47,149 bases of DNA from Rhodospirillaceae bacterium (GTDB lineage: Bacteria > Pseudomonadota > Alphaproteobacteria > UBA6615): positions 1 through 47,149 of the forward strand of contig JABJEK010000058.1 in NCBI GenBank assembly GCA_018702955.1, written 5' to 3'. The position numbers were made by a program, and so were the translations under genes. Shown here piece by piece: positions 18,805 to 28,349 of the stretch (position 1 is its first letter; each line of letters opens with the position of its first letter). Below the pieces are notes generated by a model. That model worked only from the letters and a program-made list of their open reading frames with translations. It made no database searches and was not told where the DNA came from.

Positions 18805-19977
18805 CTATTGGGCGGCGTCGGCAGACCATTCCGGCGCGATGCCGGCGGCGGCTTCGCCCAGCAGCCGGCAACGTATGCCCGTCCCCGCACCCTCACATTG
18901 GAAATTCGTGGCGTAGCTGAAGGAAAGATTGCGTTCGCGATCACAGAAGGCCAACGCGCCGCCTGAGCCCAGTTTGCCGAACGCACGCATATTCTCTCCC
19001 ATCGCAATGTAGGGCGGGCTGTTCTGCTCGAACCCCAGACCCATGCGCAGCGGCCAGCCTGTCATGTAGCAAACACCTTCCCAGACAAGCTGTGCTGCGC
19101 GTTCAACGGTTTCGGGTTTGAGCAGCCGCACGCCATCCACCTCGCCATTGCCGGCCAGCATCGCGTAAATCTTTGCCGCGCCGCGGGCATTGCCGTGACC
19201 CCCGAACGCGGGCAGTTCGCCTTCTCGAATTTCGGTGCAATTGAGCAGATCGTCGCGGTCGGGCCGTCCCGACCAGGCGCGGTGAAGGTTGGATCCGTCC
19301 TGAGCACCGGCCGACCAAAACTTGTTTTCCGGATTGGTGTGCATCGTCGCGCACAAGGCCGCCTCCGCCCCGGTCAGCCCCAGATTATACTCCGCGCCCA
19401 GGGGCGCCGAGATTTCTTCGCGAATGAACGTGCCGATGGTCTTGCCTGTCACGTGGCGAACCACTTCACCGAGGATGAATCCGATGTTGATCGTGTTGTA
19501 GGCGCCCTTGGTCCCGGCCGGAAATGCCGGCGGCTGGGCAGCGATCGCCGCGCATTGAGCCGGATAATCGAACCAGTCGCCGGGCTTGGCGGAATCCGAG
19601 AAAATCGCGCCACATTCGTGGCCCTGCACATGGCGGACGAGGATACCTTCCTTGCCGTTCTGACCGAAGTCCGGCCAGTAATCCGCGACCGGCGCGTCGA
19701 GATCGACCCGCCCCTGGTCGGCGAGAACATGAACCGCGAGCGCGCAGATAGATTTGACCACCGAATTCATCAGAACAATCGTGTTCTCTTCCCACGGCAT
19801 TGTTTGCGCCTCATCACGGTGACCGCCCCATAGATCGACGACCTTTTCCCCGTCCTTGTAGACACACACAGCCGCGCCGATCTCGTGGCGGCTCGCAAAG
19901 TTCTCACGAAACGTTTCCTCAACAGCGGCGAAAGCAGGGTCGCAAATACCCCCGATCGGAATGTCGGTATTGCTCAT
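18805..19977 (-). CDS. Serine hydrolase, class C beta-lactamase/esterase family
   Basis: A 390-residue protein of the beta-lactamase-like serine hydrolases (CubicO/EstB group). The nucleophile motif SxxK is Ser72-Val-Val-Lys75 in LMNSVVKSICALAV; the Tyr motif is Tyr160 in GAYNTINIGFILGEVV, in the EstB-like form rather than a strict YxN; the KTG-like box is KLGSGGALAFCD near the C terminus. No signal peptide is seen, so it probably acts in the cytoplasm as an esterase or amidase rather than as a resistance enzyme. ATG at 19977 is chosen for GGAGG seven bases upstream; a longer frame from 20034 lacks such a site. It diverges from the M24 gene of the catabolic island and might belong to it. Confidence 0.85.
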   Translation of the reverse strand: MSNTDIPIGGICDPAFAAVEETFRENFASRHEIGAAVCVYKDGEKVVDLWGGHRDEAQTMPWEENTIVLMNSVVKSICALAVHVLADQGRVDLDAPVADYWPDFGQNGKEGILVRHVQGHECGAIFSDSAKPGDWFDYPAQCAAIAAQPPAFPAGTKGAYNTINIGFILGEVVRHVTGKTIGTFIREEISAPLGAEYNLGLTGAEAALCATMHTNPENKFWSAGAQDGSNLHRAWSGRPDRDDLLNCTEIREGELPAFGGHGNARGAAKIYAMLAGNGEVDGVRLLKPETVERAAQLVWEGVCYMTGWPLRMGLGFEQNSPPYIAMGENMRAFGKLGSGGALAFCDRERNLSFSYATNFQCEGAGTGIRCRLLGEAAAGIAPEWSADAAQ

Positions 19978-20083
19978 GATGATCCTCCCATCCGCGCCAA
20001 TCAGGCATGGCACGGAAGCATGGCAGCCTAACACAGAAGAGCGCTACGATAGGATTGCGGACAACTCAGCGAGGCGGCCCAGG

Positions 20084-21298
20084 ATGACAACCACAATTCG
20101 ACGTGCGGGCCTGCGCGGGCTCAAGAAAATGCACCGGGACATCATGGCACAGGAGTATCCCCGGTTCTCCGACACCGAAATGCGCAATAGGCGTAAGCTG
20201 ATCGATGGCTGGATGGACGCGCACGAACTCGATCATGTTCTTGTCTATGGCGCATGGATGTCCGGGCCGGCGGTGGGGTTCTTTACCGGCTGGCCCGTCA
20301 CCGTCGAGGCTGCGGTCATCTTCACACGCGCTCACACACCGGCGATGTACATCCAGTTCTACAATCATTTGCCCGAATGCCGGCATATGGCGTGGCAGAC
20401 AGAGGTGCTGTGGGGTGGCGAACGCCGCACCATCCCCGCCGTCATCGAAACGATCGAGGCGCGCGGCAAACCAAACCCGCGAATTGGTATAATCGGCGCC
20501 ATGCCACTGGGTGCCATCCAGGCGATTGATGGCCGGGCCAGCGCATTGGTGGACCTCAACGGGGCCTTTTTCGGCGCCCGACTGGTCAAATCGGACGAGG
20601 AAATCGAGTGGCTGCGTATCGGCGCCGCGCTTTCCGATGCCGGCTATGAGGGCCTCCGCAAGGGCATACGCATCGGCCACAACGAAAGGGATTTGGGCAA
20701 CCTCGTTGAGCGGGCGTTCATGCCTCACGGTGGCACCAATCTGATTCACTTCTTTGGCGTCACTTCGATGGCCGCCCCCGATAGTTGCGTACCCCGGCAA
20801 TGGCCCCTGACCCGCGAGGTCGCAACGGGAGATGTGGTGTTCAGTGAAATCAGCGCCAACTTCTGGGATTACCCCGGCCAGATCCTGCGGACATTTACCG
20901 TCGGCGCCGAACCCACCCCCCTCTACCGCGACCTTCATGACACCGCCGACGCAGCGCTCGACGCCATCGTGGCGAAACTCAAACCCGGCACCCACGCTTC
21001 GGAACTGGTCGAAGCTTCGAGCATGATCGAGGCGGCCGGCTTCACGACTTATGACGATCTCATTCATGGCTTCGGCGGTGGTTACTTGCCGCCAGTGCTC
21101 GGCTCGAAGAGCCGGCCCGCCGGGCCGATCCCGGACATAACCCTGAAACCCAATATGTGCCTCGTGGTGCAGCCAAATGTCTGCACCCCCGACGAACAGG
21201 CCGGCGTTCAAACGGGTGATACGTTCAGAATCACCGAGACCGGGGCAGTCTCGCTCCACAACGTCGCCCGCGGTCTCGACCGGGTCGACCCCGCCTGA
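20084..21298 (+). CDS. M24-family (creatinase/aminopeptidase P fold) protein without metal ligands
   Basis: A 404-residue protein with an N-terminal creatinase-like domain and a C-terminal pita-bread domain. The five metal ligands of M24 peptidases are largely replaced: the segment FSEISANFWDYPGQILRTF has Glu and Gln where two Asp are expected; the EP glutamate is Gln in VVQPNV; and the last Glu (RIED) is Gly in GVQTGDTF. Creatinase, an M24-fold amidinohydrolase, also works without metal, so a C-N hydrolase acting on a small molecule is more likely than a peptidase. ATG at 20084 follows GAGGCGGCCCAGG. It starts the co-directional island that continues with the LysR and hydantoinase genes. Confidence 0.82.
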   Translation: MTTTIRRAGLRGLKKMHRDIMAQEYPRFSDTEMRNRRKLIDGWMDAHELDHVLVYGAWMSGPAVGFFTGWPVTVEAAVIFTRAHTPAMYIQFYNHLPECRHMAWQTEVLWGGERRTIPAVIETIEARGKPNPRIGIIGAMPLGAIQAIDGRASALVDLNGAFFGARLVKSDEEIEWLRIGAALSDAGYEGLRKGIRIGHNERDLGNLVERAFMPHGGTNLIHFFGVTSMAAPDSCVPRQWPLTREVATGDVVFSEISANFWDYPGQILRTFTVGAEPTPLYRDLHDTADAALDAIVAKLKPGTHASELVEASSMIEAAGFTTYDDLIHGFGGGYLPPVLGSKSRPAGPIPDITLKPNMCLVVQPNVCTPDEQAGVQTGDTFRITETGAVSLHNVARGLDRVDPA

Positions 21299-21400
21299 AA
21301 CAAAGCAACATATAGGAACCCGATGGGATAAAAGCCGTCGCCGCCCACTTAAGCTAGGATCACCCATCGCGGAGACTTACGGGACCCGGTTCAGATACTC

Positions 21401-22312
21401 ATGGACATACGCCAAATCAGATACGCACTCGCGGTTGCCCGTGAACACAGCTTCACCGGCGCGGCGCAACGCCTGCACATCTCCCAGTCTTCCGTCAGCG
21501 AGCAGGTGGCCATGCTCGAAGACGAGATTGGCTTCCGCCTGTTTCACCGGACCGGCCGCGGCGTTGAAACCACCGAGCGCGGGCGCAGCTTCCTCGCCGA
21601 ATCAGACCGCGTCGCACAGGAGTTTTTTGGTCTGTCCGACACTGCACGCAGGCTGAACGGTGCGGGATTCGAAACCTTCACGCTTGGGATGGGCTCAGGC
21701 ATGGCCGGGCTGGTCGTTCCAAATGCGCTGCGACATTTCTCCGATATCTTTCCTAACGTACAACTGCGGATCGTGACGGCACCGACGCGGCGGATTTACG
21801 ATCAGCTTCACGCCGATCAGCTCGATGCTGGTATCGCCATAGAACTGCCGTCCGACGAGTTACCGACCGGATTGCAGTCCATGCCGATCGCCAACACTGA
21901 AATGGCGCTGATTGGTCACCCCGAACACCCGCTCCTGGCGGAAGACGGGCCGATTGATCTTGCCCGCCTGATCGAAGAGCCGTTAATCACCAATGAGCTC
22001 ACCATCGGGTATGGACGCATCGTCACGACCATGTTCGCGGACATCGGTGCCCCGCCGAACATCCGAGCGGTCGCCGACAATGTGGACACCCTGCGGGAAA
22101 TGGTGGCCGCTGGCATGGGCGTGGCAATCATCCCCCGATCTGCCCTGCTGCAAACCGGCAACAGCGCACCACTTCGTGTCCGGGCTCTCACACCGGAAAG
22201 GCGGATCGGATTCAGCATCATTCGCCGTCGCCAAGCGATGTCACGCAGCCGGGAAAGCTACTTCTCGTTTCTCAGCGACGCACTGGCCAGCTCTGGGGCC
22301 AGTTCAGCTTAG
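21401..22312 (+). CDS. LysR-family transcriptional regulator of the catabolic island
   Basis: A 303-residue regulator. The helix-turn-helix occupies about 1-60 (MDIRQIRYALAVAREHSFTGAAQRL, then ISQSSVSEQVAMLEDEIGFRLFHR), and the effector domain begins near 92 (FETFTLGMGSGMAGLVVPNALRHF) and includes LREMVAAGMGVAIIPRSAL. This resembles the CbbR/NAC/CynR type that responds to small catabolic intermediates. It lies between the M24 gene and hyuA on the same strand, 130 bp before hyuA, so it is likely the regulator of the downstream catabolic genes. The inducer is unknown, probably the heterocycle or a breakdown product. No strong Shine-Dalgarno sequence is seen. Confidence 0.88.
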   Translation: MDIRQIRYALAVAREHSFTGAAQRLHISQSSVSEQVAMLEDEIGFRLFHRTGRGVETTERGRSFLAESDRVAQEFFGLSDTARRLNGAGFETFTLGMGSGMAGLVVPNALRHFSDIFPNVQLRIVTAPTRRIYDQLHADQLDAGIAIELPSDELPTGLQSMPIANTEMALIGHPEHPLLAEDGPIDLARLIEEPLITNELTIGYGRIVTTMFADIGAPPNIRAVADNVDTLREMVAAGMGVAIIPRSALLQTGNSAPLRVRALTPERRIGFSIIRRRQAMSRSRESYFSFLSDALASSGASSA

Positions 22313-22313
22313 A

Positions 22314-22340
22314 TATCGGTTTTTCCGATACATCTATCGG
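22314..22340. promoter_or_regulatory. Triple TATCGG element between the LysR gene and hyuA
   Basis: TATCGG at 22314-22319, its complement CCGATA at 22325-22330 across five T residues, and TATCGG again at 22335-22340. It begins just after the LysR stop and about 100-130 bases before the hyuA start. The first two copies can form a 6-bp hairpin, so it may be a weak terminator; three phased copies also fit an operator. Confidence 0.4.
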
Positions 22341-22442
22341 GAGACTCCTTTGGACTCTTCTGAACTCCGAACGATACGCTGGTTAAAGGAATCGGGATGA
22401 ATCTGTATTCCATTGTTAATAAACGATAAATCGGAAATTCCA

Positions 22443-24545
22443 ATGGATGGCGGGGCCGGCAAGGGCAATTTGAGGATTGGCATCGACACCGGTGGAACCT
22501 TCACCGATATCGTTTCAATCGATGCATCCACAGGCGACATGCATGTCACGAAAGTGTCGAGCACACCCGCCAATCCGGCGATTGGGCTGGTCCAGGGCAT
22601 TCATGATGTGCTCGGAAAATCCGACGGTGATCCGGCCGACGTCGGTGTCATCTGCCACGGCACGACCGTCGCGACCAACGCGCTCCTCCAGGGTCAGATC
22701 GAAGGCCTTGGCCTGATCGTCACCAAGGGGTTCCGACATATTCTGGAGATTGCGCGCCAGGCGGTGCCCGACGGCTACGGAAACTCCTATTTCTGGGTCA
22801 AACCGGATCGCCTCGTCCCGCTACACAATGTCGGCGAGGTCGTTGGCCGGATGAACTTCAAGGGCGTGGAACTGGAAGCACTCGACGAAGAGTCTGTTCG
22901 CGAGACCGCCCGCGCAATGCGTGAACAGGGCCTGCGCGCCATCGGCGTTTGCCTGATGCATTCCTACGCGAACCCGGCCCACGAACGGCGAGTCGGCGAG
23001 ATCATTGCGGACGAATACCCTGAAGCGGTCGTCTCGCTGTCGTGCGACGTGCTACCGGAGTATCGCGAGTATGAGCGGGCCGTGACCACCCTCGTCGATG
23101 CCTTCGTGAAGCCCTACATGGCGCGCTATCTGGGCAACGTTTCCGAAGAACTGGGCCCGACCCTGCGCGAACCCCCGTTCCTCGTGATGCAGTCGTCCGG
23201 CGGTGTGATCAGCGCGGAGCAGGTGGTCGAGAAGCCGATCACGACGGCGTTGTCCGGTCCCGCGGCCGGCGCCCTCGGGGCGGCTGTGGTTTCGAAGGTT
23301 GCCGGATTTTCAGACGTCGTCACACTCGATGCGGGGGGCACATCCACGGACATCTGCCTGATCGAGGGCGGTGCCCCCCATATCACCACCGACGCGTCCG
23401 TCGGCCCCTTCCCCGTGCGCTTGCCGATGATCGACATCCGCACCGTCGGGACGGGCGGTGGCTCGATCGCGTGGATCACGCGCGAGGGAAATCTGAATGT
23501 CGGCCCGATCAGCGCCGGCGCCGTGCCCGGTCCGATGTGTTACCCGAACGGCGGCGATGAGCCGACCATCACGGACGCCAATCTTGCATTGGGTCGCTTG
23601 CCGGCGGAGCTGATCGGTGGCGGTATCGTGCTCAATGCCGACCGCGCACGCAGCGGTATCGCCGAACTTGCCGTCAAGCTCGGCCAGGACATGAGCGCCG
23701 AGGAGTTGGCCGCAGGAATCATCGAAATCGCCAACTGGAACCAGGCGAACATGATCCGGCAGATGACCATCCAGCGCGGCATCGATCCACGGACATTCGC
23801 CCTGCTGTCTTTCGGTGGCTCCGGACCGGCCCAGTCACCGGCGGTAATGGATCTCCTGGATATGGATGCCTGCATCGTCCCGCCGAACCCCGGCAACCTG
23901 TCGGCATTCGGACTGCTTGCCGTCGACTGGCGCTCGGATCACATCGTCACGCGGGTTGTGCAGGAAGACGAAATCGATCCCGCTGCAATCGCCGAGATAT
24001 ATACCCAGCTTGAGGCCGAGGCTTGCGAGACGTTAATCCGCGATGGACTCGACCCGTCGAGCCACCGCTACGTCCGCGAGGCGGATGTCCGTTACGTCGG
24101 ACAGTCGATGGAAGTTCGGGTCACTGCACCCGCGGGAGAATTCACGGCCGACGCAGCTCAGCAGCTCGCCGAGGCATTCCACGCGTCGCACGAACGCACC
24201 TTCGGATATGCCTATCGCGGCGAGCAGAAGATCGAGATTGTAAATTTCTGCCTGTCCGGGTTTGGCACGATCGAGCGGCCGAGCCTGCCTGCCCTCAACA
24301 CAGGCACGGACAATGTGGAGGCCGCGCGGAAAACCACCCGGCAAGTCTACTTCGACGGCGGCTACCGGGACACGCCCGTCTACGACCGCACCCGCCTGCC
24401 GGCCGGCACACGGATCGAAGGACCGTCGGTGGTCGAGGAGTTCGGATCCACCACCGTCATCTTCCCGGGCCAACACGCAACCGTTGACGCGCACGGCATC
24501 ATCGTCGTTCGCCGCACGCGTGACGAGATCGAGCGCATCCAATGA
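22443..24545 (+). CDS. hyuA: Hydantoinase/oxoprolinase family protein, A subunit (HyuA)
   Basis: ATP-dependent cyclic-amide hydrolase subunit of 700 residues, with actin-like ATPase folds. The phosphate-binding loop IGIDTGGTFTDIVSID is at 12-27; other marks are HGTTVATNALLQG, TLDAGGTSTDICLIEGG and GTGGGSIAWITREG. The family includes N-methylhydantoinase, 5-oxoprolinase, caprolactamase and acetone or acetophenone carboxylase subunits; the closest type cannot be fixed by eye. It works with HyuB, whose gene overlaps by four bases (ATGA). ATG at 22443 is chosen with GGAA seven bases upstream; a TTG at 22413 would add ten residues. First enzyme gene of the island after its LysR regulator. Confidence 0.88.
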   Translation: MDGGAGKGNLRIGIDTGGTFTDIVSIDASTGDMHVTKVSSTPANPAIGLVQGIHDVLGKSDGDPADVGVICHGTTVATNALLQGQIEGLGLIVTKGFRHILEIARQAVPDGYGNSYFWVKPDRLVPLHNVGEVVGRMNFKGVELEALDEESVRETARAMREQGLRAIGVCLMHSYANPAHERRVGEIIADEYPEAVVSLSCDVLPEYREYERAVTTLVDAFVKPYMARYLGNVSEELGPTLREPPFLVMQSSGGVISAEQVVEKPITTALSGPAAGALGAAVVSKVAGFSDVVTLDAGGTSTDICLIEGGAPHITTDASVGPFPVRLPMIDIRTVGTGGGSIAWITREGNLNVGPISAGAVPGPMCYPNGGDEPTITDANLALGRLPAELIGGGIVLNADRARSGIAELAVKLGQDMSAEELAAGIIEIANWNQANMIRQMTIQRGIDPRTFALLSFGGSGPAQSPAVMDLLDMDACIVPPNPGNLSAFGLLAVDWRSDHIVTRVVQEDEIDPAAIAEIYTQLEAEACETLIRDGLDPSSHRYVREADVRYVGQSMEVRVTAPAGEFTADAAQQLAEAFHASHERTFGYAYRGEQKIEIVNFCLSGFGTIERPSLPALNTGTDNVEAARKTTRQVYFDGGYRDTPVYDRTRLPAGTRIEGPSVVEEFGSTTVIFPGQHATVDAHGIIVVRRTRDEIERIQ

Positions 24546-26398
24546 CCAACACCGCCGAACAGCAACCCAGCGCCGCCGCCCGCGCCGGTGTGGACCCCAT
24601 CGTCCTGCAGATCGTCGAGGGCACCCTCAACTCGATCGAGGCGGAAATCGAATACGCGATCGAGCGCACCGCCCGCAGCCCGATGATCCGCGAAGCGCAC
24701 GATTATCGGGTCGGGCTGTTCGACAAACACTGCCGCAAGCTGACGGGGCGGTCCTATTCCGCGATGCCGGACGCGGTGGTGCGCGACTACCCGCCCGAGA
24801 CGATGCAGCCCGGTGACGTGTTCTTCATGAACGACACCTACGACACGGAGGGATCGATCGGGCATCTGCCGGATATGTGCTCGACGGTGCCGGTCTTCCA
24901 TGACGGGGCAGTCGTCGCCTACATCCAGGCCTTCGGACATCATGACGATATCGGCGGCAAGGTACCCGGCTCGATGCCCGGCACGGCCGTCTCGGTCTTC
25001 GAGGAAGGCCTGATGATCCCGCCGATCAAGATCGTCGATGCCGGGGTGCGCAACGAGGAAGCGCTCAAGATCATCCGCCGCAACACCCGCGTCCCGGAGA
25101 TGCTGGCCGCCGACGTCGATTCCGAAATTCAGGCCTGCATCATGGGCGCCGAGCGCATGGCCGAGCTGTTCGGCCGTTTCGGCCGCGACACGGTCGAGGC
25201 CTGTTTCCAGGCCATTCTGGATAATTGCGCCAGTGTGTTTCGCGACGAATTGCTGCCGAAGATCAAGAACGGCACCTACTCTTGGGAAGACTATGTCGAG
25301 CATGATGGGCTGACCGACCCGAGCCTGCACAAGCTCGCCCTGACGATGACCAAGACGGACGACAAGATCGTCCTGGATTTCAACGGCACCGATCCGCAGG
25401 CGCTTGGTCCCATCAACTGGCCCGCCGACTACGCAGACGGCAAGTTCCTCATCAAGTGGATCGCACCGGTCTTGCGCAACCTCGCCGACACACCGGAACG
25501 TGCGGGCGAAATTCACTGCAACGAGGGCGTGTGCCAGATCTTCGAGGTCATTTTTCCGCCCAAGGGCACCCTGATAACGCCAATCCGGCCCGCCGCAACG
25601 AACGCCCGGTCATTCCCGCTGCTTCGCTCGATCGGCCTCCTGGCCGGTTGCGTCGCACAAGCGGTCGAGAAGGGCCGCATGCCTGCGGATCAGGAAACCA
25701 TTCGCTACACCGGTTTCTACGGCGACGATCTGGACGGCGAACCCTTCCTGTCGCGCGAGGTTCTCGGTGGCGGCAGCGGCGGGCGCTATTACGCCGATGG
25801 CAGCGACGCGATCCACATCGTGCCCAACTCACGCAATCAACCGGCCGAGTTCACCGAGACGCGGTTCCCGATCCTGGTCGAGAAGCTGGGCCTGTGGACC
25901 GATTCCGGCGGCGCCGGGACCTATCGCGGCGGCCTCGGTTACGAGAAGGAATACCGGATGTTGGTCGATTGCAGCACCATCGTGACCGCCGACCGTGTGC
26001 GTCTCGGCTGCTACGGCGTGAACGGCGGTCAGGCCGGACAGCCCTTCGGCGCCTATGTCGATGCCGAAGGCCGGGACGAAAAACTGGGCGGTCTGGTCGA
26101 CAACGAGCCGATCAAGGCCGGCGAGATCCTGCGCGTACGAACCACCGGCGGCGGTGGTTGGGGCGACCCCCTCGATCGCGACACGGCGGCGGTGCTGCAT
26201 GACGTTATACAAGGCAAGGTCAGCCGCGACGGGGCCAAGAACGACTATGGCGTCGTTTTCGCCGAAGGCGCGGACGGGCCGCAGATCGACGACGCCGCAA
26301 CAGACAGCCTGCGCGCCGAATTACGCGCGGCCCGCACGGAACCGCTCGAGATGATCAATCGCGGGCCGGGCATGAAGATGTTTGAGAAACGGTCCTGA
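24542..26398 (+). CDS. hyuB: Hydantoinase/oxoprolinase family protein, B subunit (HyuB)
   Basis: The 618-residue partner of HyuA. Typical blocks are AIERTARSPMIREAHDYRVGLFD, GDVFFMNDTYDTEGSIGHLPDM, FGHHDDIGGKVPGSMP (His and Asp residues thought to hold the active-site metal), and the late LWTDSGGAGTYRGGLGYEKEY with RVRTTGGGGWGDPLDRD. HyuA and HyuB together open a cyclic amide or imide with ATP. Start and upstream stop overlap as ATGA, indicating coupled translation. The ABC importer genes follow after 81 bp with a new strong ribosome binding site, so the operon probably continues. Confidence 0.9.
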   Translation: MTNTAEQQPSAAARAGVDPIVLQIVEGTLNSIEAEIEYAIERTARSPMIREAHDYRVGLFDKHCRKLTGRSYSAMPDAVVRDYPPETMQPGDVFFMNDTYDTEGSIGHLPDMCSTVPVFHDGAVVAYIQAFGHHDDIGGKVPGSMPGTAVSVFEEGLMIPPIKIVDAGVRNEEALKIIRRNTRVPEMLAADVDSEIQACIMGAERMAELFGRFGRDTVEACFQAILDNCASVFRDELLPKIKNGTYSWEDYVEHDGLTDPSLHKLALTMTKTDDKIVLDFNGTDPQALGPINWPADYADGKFLIKWIAPVLRNLADTPERAGEIHCNEGVCQIFEVIFPPKGTLITPIRPAATNARSFPLLRSIGLLAGCVAQAVEKGRMPADQETIRYTGFYGDDLDGEPFLSREVLGGGSGGRYYADGSDAIHIVPNSRNQPAEFTETRFPILVEKLGLWTDSGGAGTYRGGLGYEKEYRMLVDCSTIVTADRVRLGCYGVNGGQAGQPFGAYVDAEGRDEKLGGLVDNEPIKAGEILRVRTTGGGGWGDPLDRDTAAVLHDVIQGKVSRDGAKNDYGVVFAEGADGPQIDDAATDSLRAELRAARTEPLEMINRGPGMKMFEKRS

Positions 26399-26479
26399 CG
26401 AGCACGAGAAGAGACCGAACCGCGGAAAACGCGAGTTGCAATATCCAATGAGAACCAACAGGAACAGGAGGTCGATACC

Positions 26480-27466
26480 ATGATGAGCTTTAGGAATTTG
26501 ACACGACGTACCGCACTGACACTGACCGCCGTCGCGGCATTGTCGCTAACGGGAATCGCCGGCGCGAACGCCGCTGACAATGTAAAAGTGGGCGTATTCC
26601 CGGTCACGTCGGCGCTGCCGTACTTCGTGGCGCTGGAACGCGGCTACTTCAAGGATGTCGATATCGACGCCGAGATGGTCCGCCTCATCGGTGGCCCCGC
26701 GCTCGTCGCCGCGATGATCACCAAGGACATCGATGTCGCCGCCAACCTGGTCACGATCGAGGGCATGAACGCCAACCTGAAGAAGCCGGGCCTGGTGAAC
26801 TACATCTCCATCAACAGCCAGAACAAGCAGTACAAGATGGAAACTTTCGTGGTTCGCAAGGGCTTCGATGCCACCAGCATTGCCGACCTGAAGGGCGCGA
26901 AGATCATGTCTGCGCCTGGACCGGCCAATATCATGATGGCCAAGGCAGTCCTCGCAGCGAATGGCCTGAAGGAAGGTGACTATCAGCTCGACCAGCTCGC
27001 CATGCCCCAGCATGTTACGGCGATGCAGGCCGGCACCTACGACGCCGGCTACACGCTGGAGCCGGCCGTCACGCTGATGGAAAATCAGGGCTCCGCAAAG
27101 GCGCTCGAATCCGGCCTGATCGCCACTTATGTGCTCGGCAAGGATGACGCCGATGCGTGGGTTGCGGGCACGGCGCTGACGGGCGAGTTCCTCAAGGACC
27201 GTCCCGACGTGGCCAAACGTTTCGCTGCGGCCTGGGCCCGTGCGCTGGCCGACATCGCAAAGGACAACACGGTGCGCTCGCACCTGGTCAAGAACACCTT
27301 CACGCCTGAAGCCGTCGCGCCGACGGTGCCGTTGGTGAACTTCGTGATGGCCGAAAACCTGTCCGATGGCGACAAGGCCGAATACCAGCAGTTCATCGAC
27401 TTTGTCACCGACAGTGGCGTGCTCTCCGAGAAGGTCGATGTCACCAAGTATCTGAAGACGTTCTAG
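26480..27466 (+). CDS. ABC transporter substrate-binding protein, NMT1/THI5-like
   Basis: Periplasmic binding protein of 328 residues. The signal peptide (1-32) has LTRRTALTL before a hydrophobic core and ends ANA-AD; the RR pair could allow Tat export, though Sec is also possible. The mature part starts VKVGVFPVTSALPYFVALERGYF, the pattern of the NMT1/THI5-like and SsuA-like group, which bind pyrimidine precursors of thiamine, sulfonates, nitrate and related small molecules. With its ATPase and permease it makes a complete importer within the catabolic island, so the ligand is probably the substrate of the island enzymes. AGGAGG stands eight bases before ATG, the best ribosome binding site in the cluster. 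Confidence 0.88.
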   Translation: MMSFRNLTRRTALTLTAVAALSLTGIAGANAADNVKVGVFPVTSALPYFVALERGYFKDVDIDAEMVRLIGGPALVAAMITKDIDVAANLVTIEGMNANLKKPGLVNYISINSQNKQYKMETFVVRKGFDATSIADLKGAKIMSAPGPANIMMAKAVLAANGLKEGDYQLDQLAMPQHVTAMQAGTYDAGYTLEPAVTLMENQGSAKALESGLIATYVLGKDDADAWVAGTALTGEFLKDRPDVAKRFAAAWARALADIAKDNTVRSHLVKNTFTPEAVAPTVPLVNFVMAENLSDGDKAEYQQFIDFVTDSGVLSEKVDVTKYLKTF

Positions 27467-27494
27467 TCGCAACGCGACCCTGAACCACCCAGAT

Positions 27495-28349
27495 ATGAAC
27501 GCCAGCGAGACAGAACAGATGGTCGAAGACGAAACCGCTCCCTCCTCCCGAGCGGGAGCGCCTTCGCCGCTGTCTGCCGCTGGCGCGTCGGGTGACGCAC
27601 ATATCACGATCCGCGGCCTGTCGAAGACATTCGGCGATGCCGTGATCTACGACAATTTCGACCTCGACATACCCCGCGGCCGCTTCGTGTCCGTCTTCGG
27701 ACCGAACGGCTGCGGCAAGTCGACCCTGATCAACCTGATCTCCGGACTGATTGAACCTGACGCGGGTACGATCCGCTTCGATGGCAAGCGACTGCGGGAC
27801 ACAAACTTCGGCTACGTCTTCCAGAATTACCGTGAGGCGCTGTTTCCGTGGATGCGGTCGATCGACAACATCCGCTACCCGCTGAAGTTTCGTAACATCC
27901 CGCGTGCCGAACAGAAGGAACGTGTCGAACGTCTTGTCGAACGCCTCGGTGTGACCATCGATCTGAACAAGTATCCCTATCAGATGTCCGGCGGTCAGCA
28001 GCAGCTCGTCTCGATCATGCGATCGCTGGTCATCGAACCCGAGGTGCTGTTCCTCGATGAGCCCTTCTCGGCGCTCGACTACGAGATGACCTTGTTCATG
28101 CGCGACCAGCTCCAGGCGCTGTTCATGGACACGAAGACGACCATGGTATTCGTGTCCCACGACCTCGAAGAGGCCGTCTATCTTGCAGACGATGTGATGC
28201 TGTTGTCTCGCGGTCCGGCCGAAGTTGCCGACTATGTGAATGTCGGCATCCCCCGACCGCGCTCCGCCGCCACGATTTCCGAAGACGAGTTTGTACGCGT
28301 GAAGGCCCATTGCCTCGAGATCTTCCAGAAACTGGTGCGCGGCACATGA
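27495..28349 (+). CDS. ABC transporter ATP-binding protein
   Basis: Cytoplasmic ATPase of 284 residues, of the SsuB/TauB/nitrate-type importer class. Walker A is GPNGCGKST (about 74-82), the Q-loop is YVFQNYREALFPW, the signature is MSGGQQQ, Walker B is VLFLDEPFSALD, and the switch His is in VFVSHDLEEAVYLADDV. The first 33 residues are a low-complexity acidic/serine-alanine extension not usual for the family. It sits between the binding protein (28 bp gap) and the permease (4-base ATGA overlap), completing one importer. Confidence 0.93.
   Translation: MNASETEQMVEDETAPSSRAGAPSPLSAAGASGDAHITIRGLSKTFGDAVIYDNFDLDIPRGRFVSVFGPNGCGKSTLINLISGLIEPDAGTIRFDGKRLRDTNFGYVFQNYREALFPWMRSIDNIRYPLKFRNIPRAEQKERVERLVERLGVTIDLNKYPYQMSGGQQQLVSIMRSLVIEPEVLFLDEPFSALDYEMTLFMRDQLQALFMDTKTTMVFVSHDLEEAVYLADDVMLLSRGPAEVADYVNVGIPRPRSAATISEDEFVRVKAHCLEIFQKLVRGT

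Noticed and set aside
21321..21369. CGATGGG and CCCATCG arms in the gap before the LysR gene
   Set aside because: Seven-base arms 35 bases apart are expected by chance at this scale.
24380..25516. Long minus-strand frame across the hyuA/hyuB junction
   Set aside because: Both hydantoinase subunits are complete with conserved blocks; the opposite frame is a shadow.
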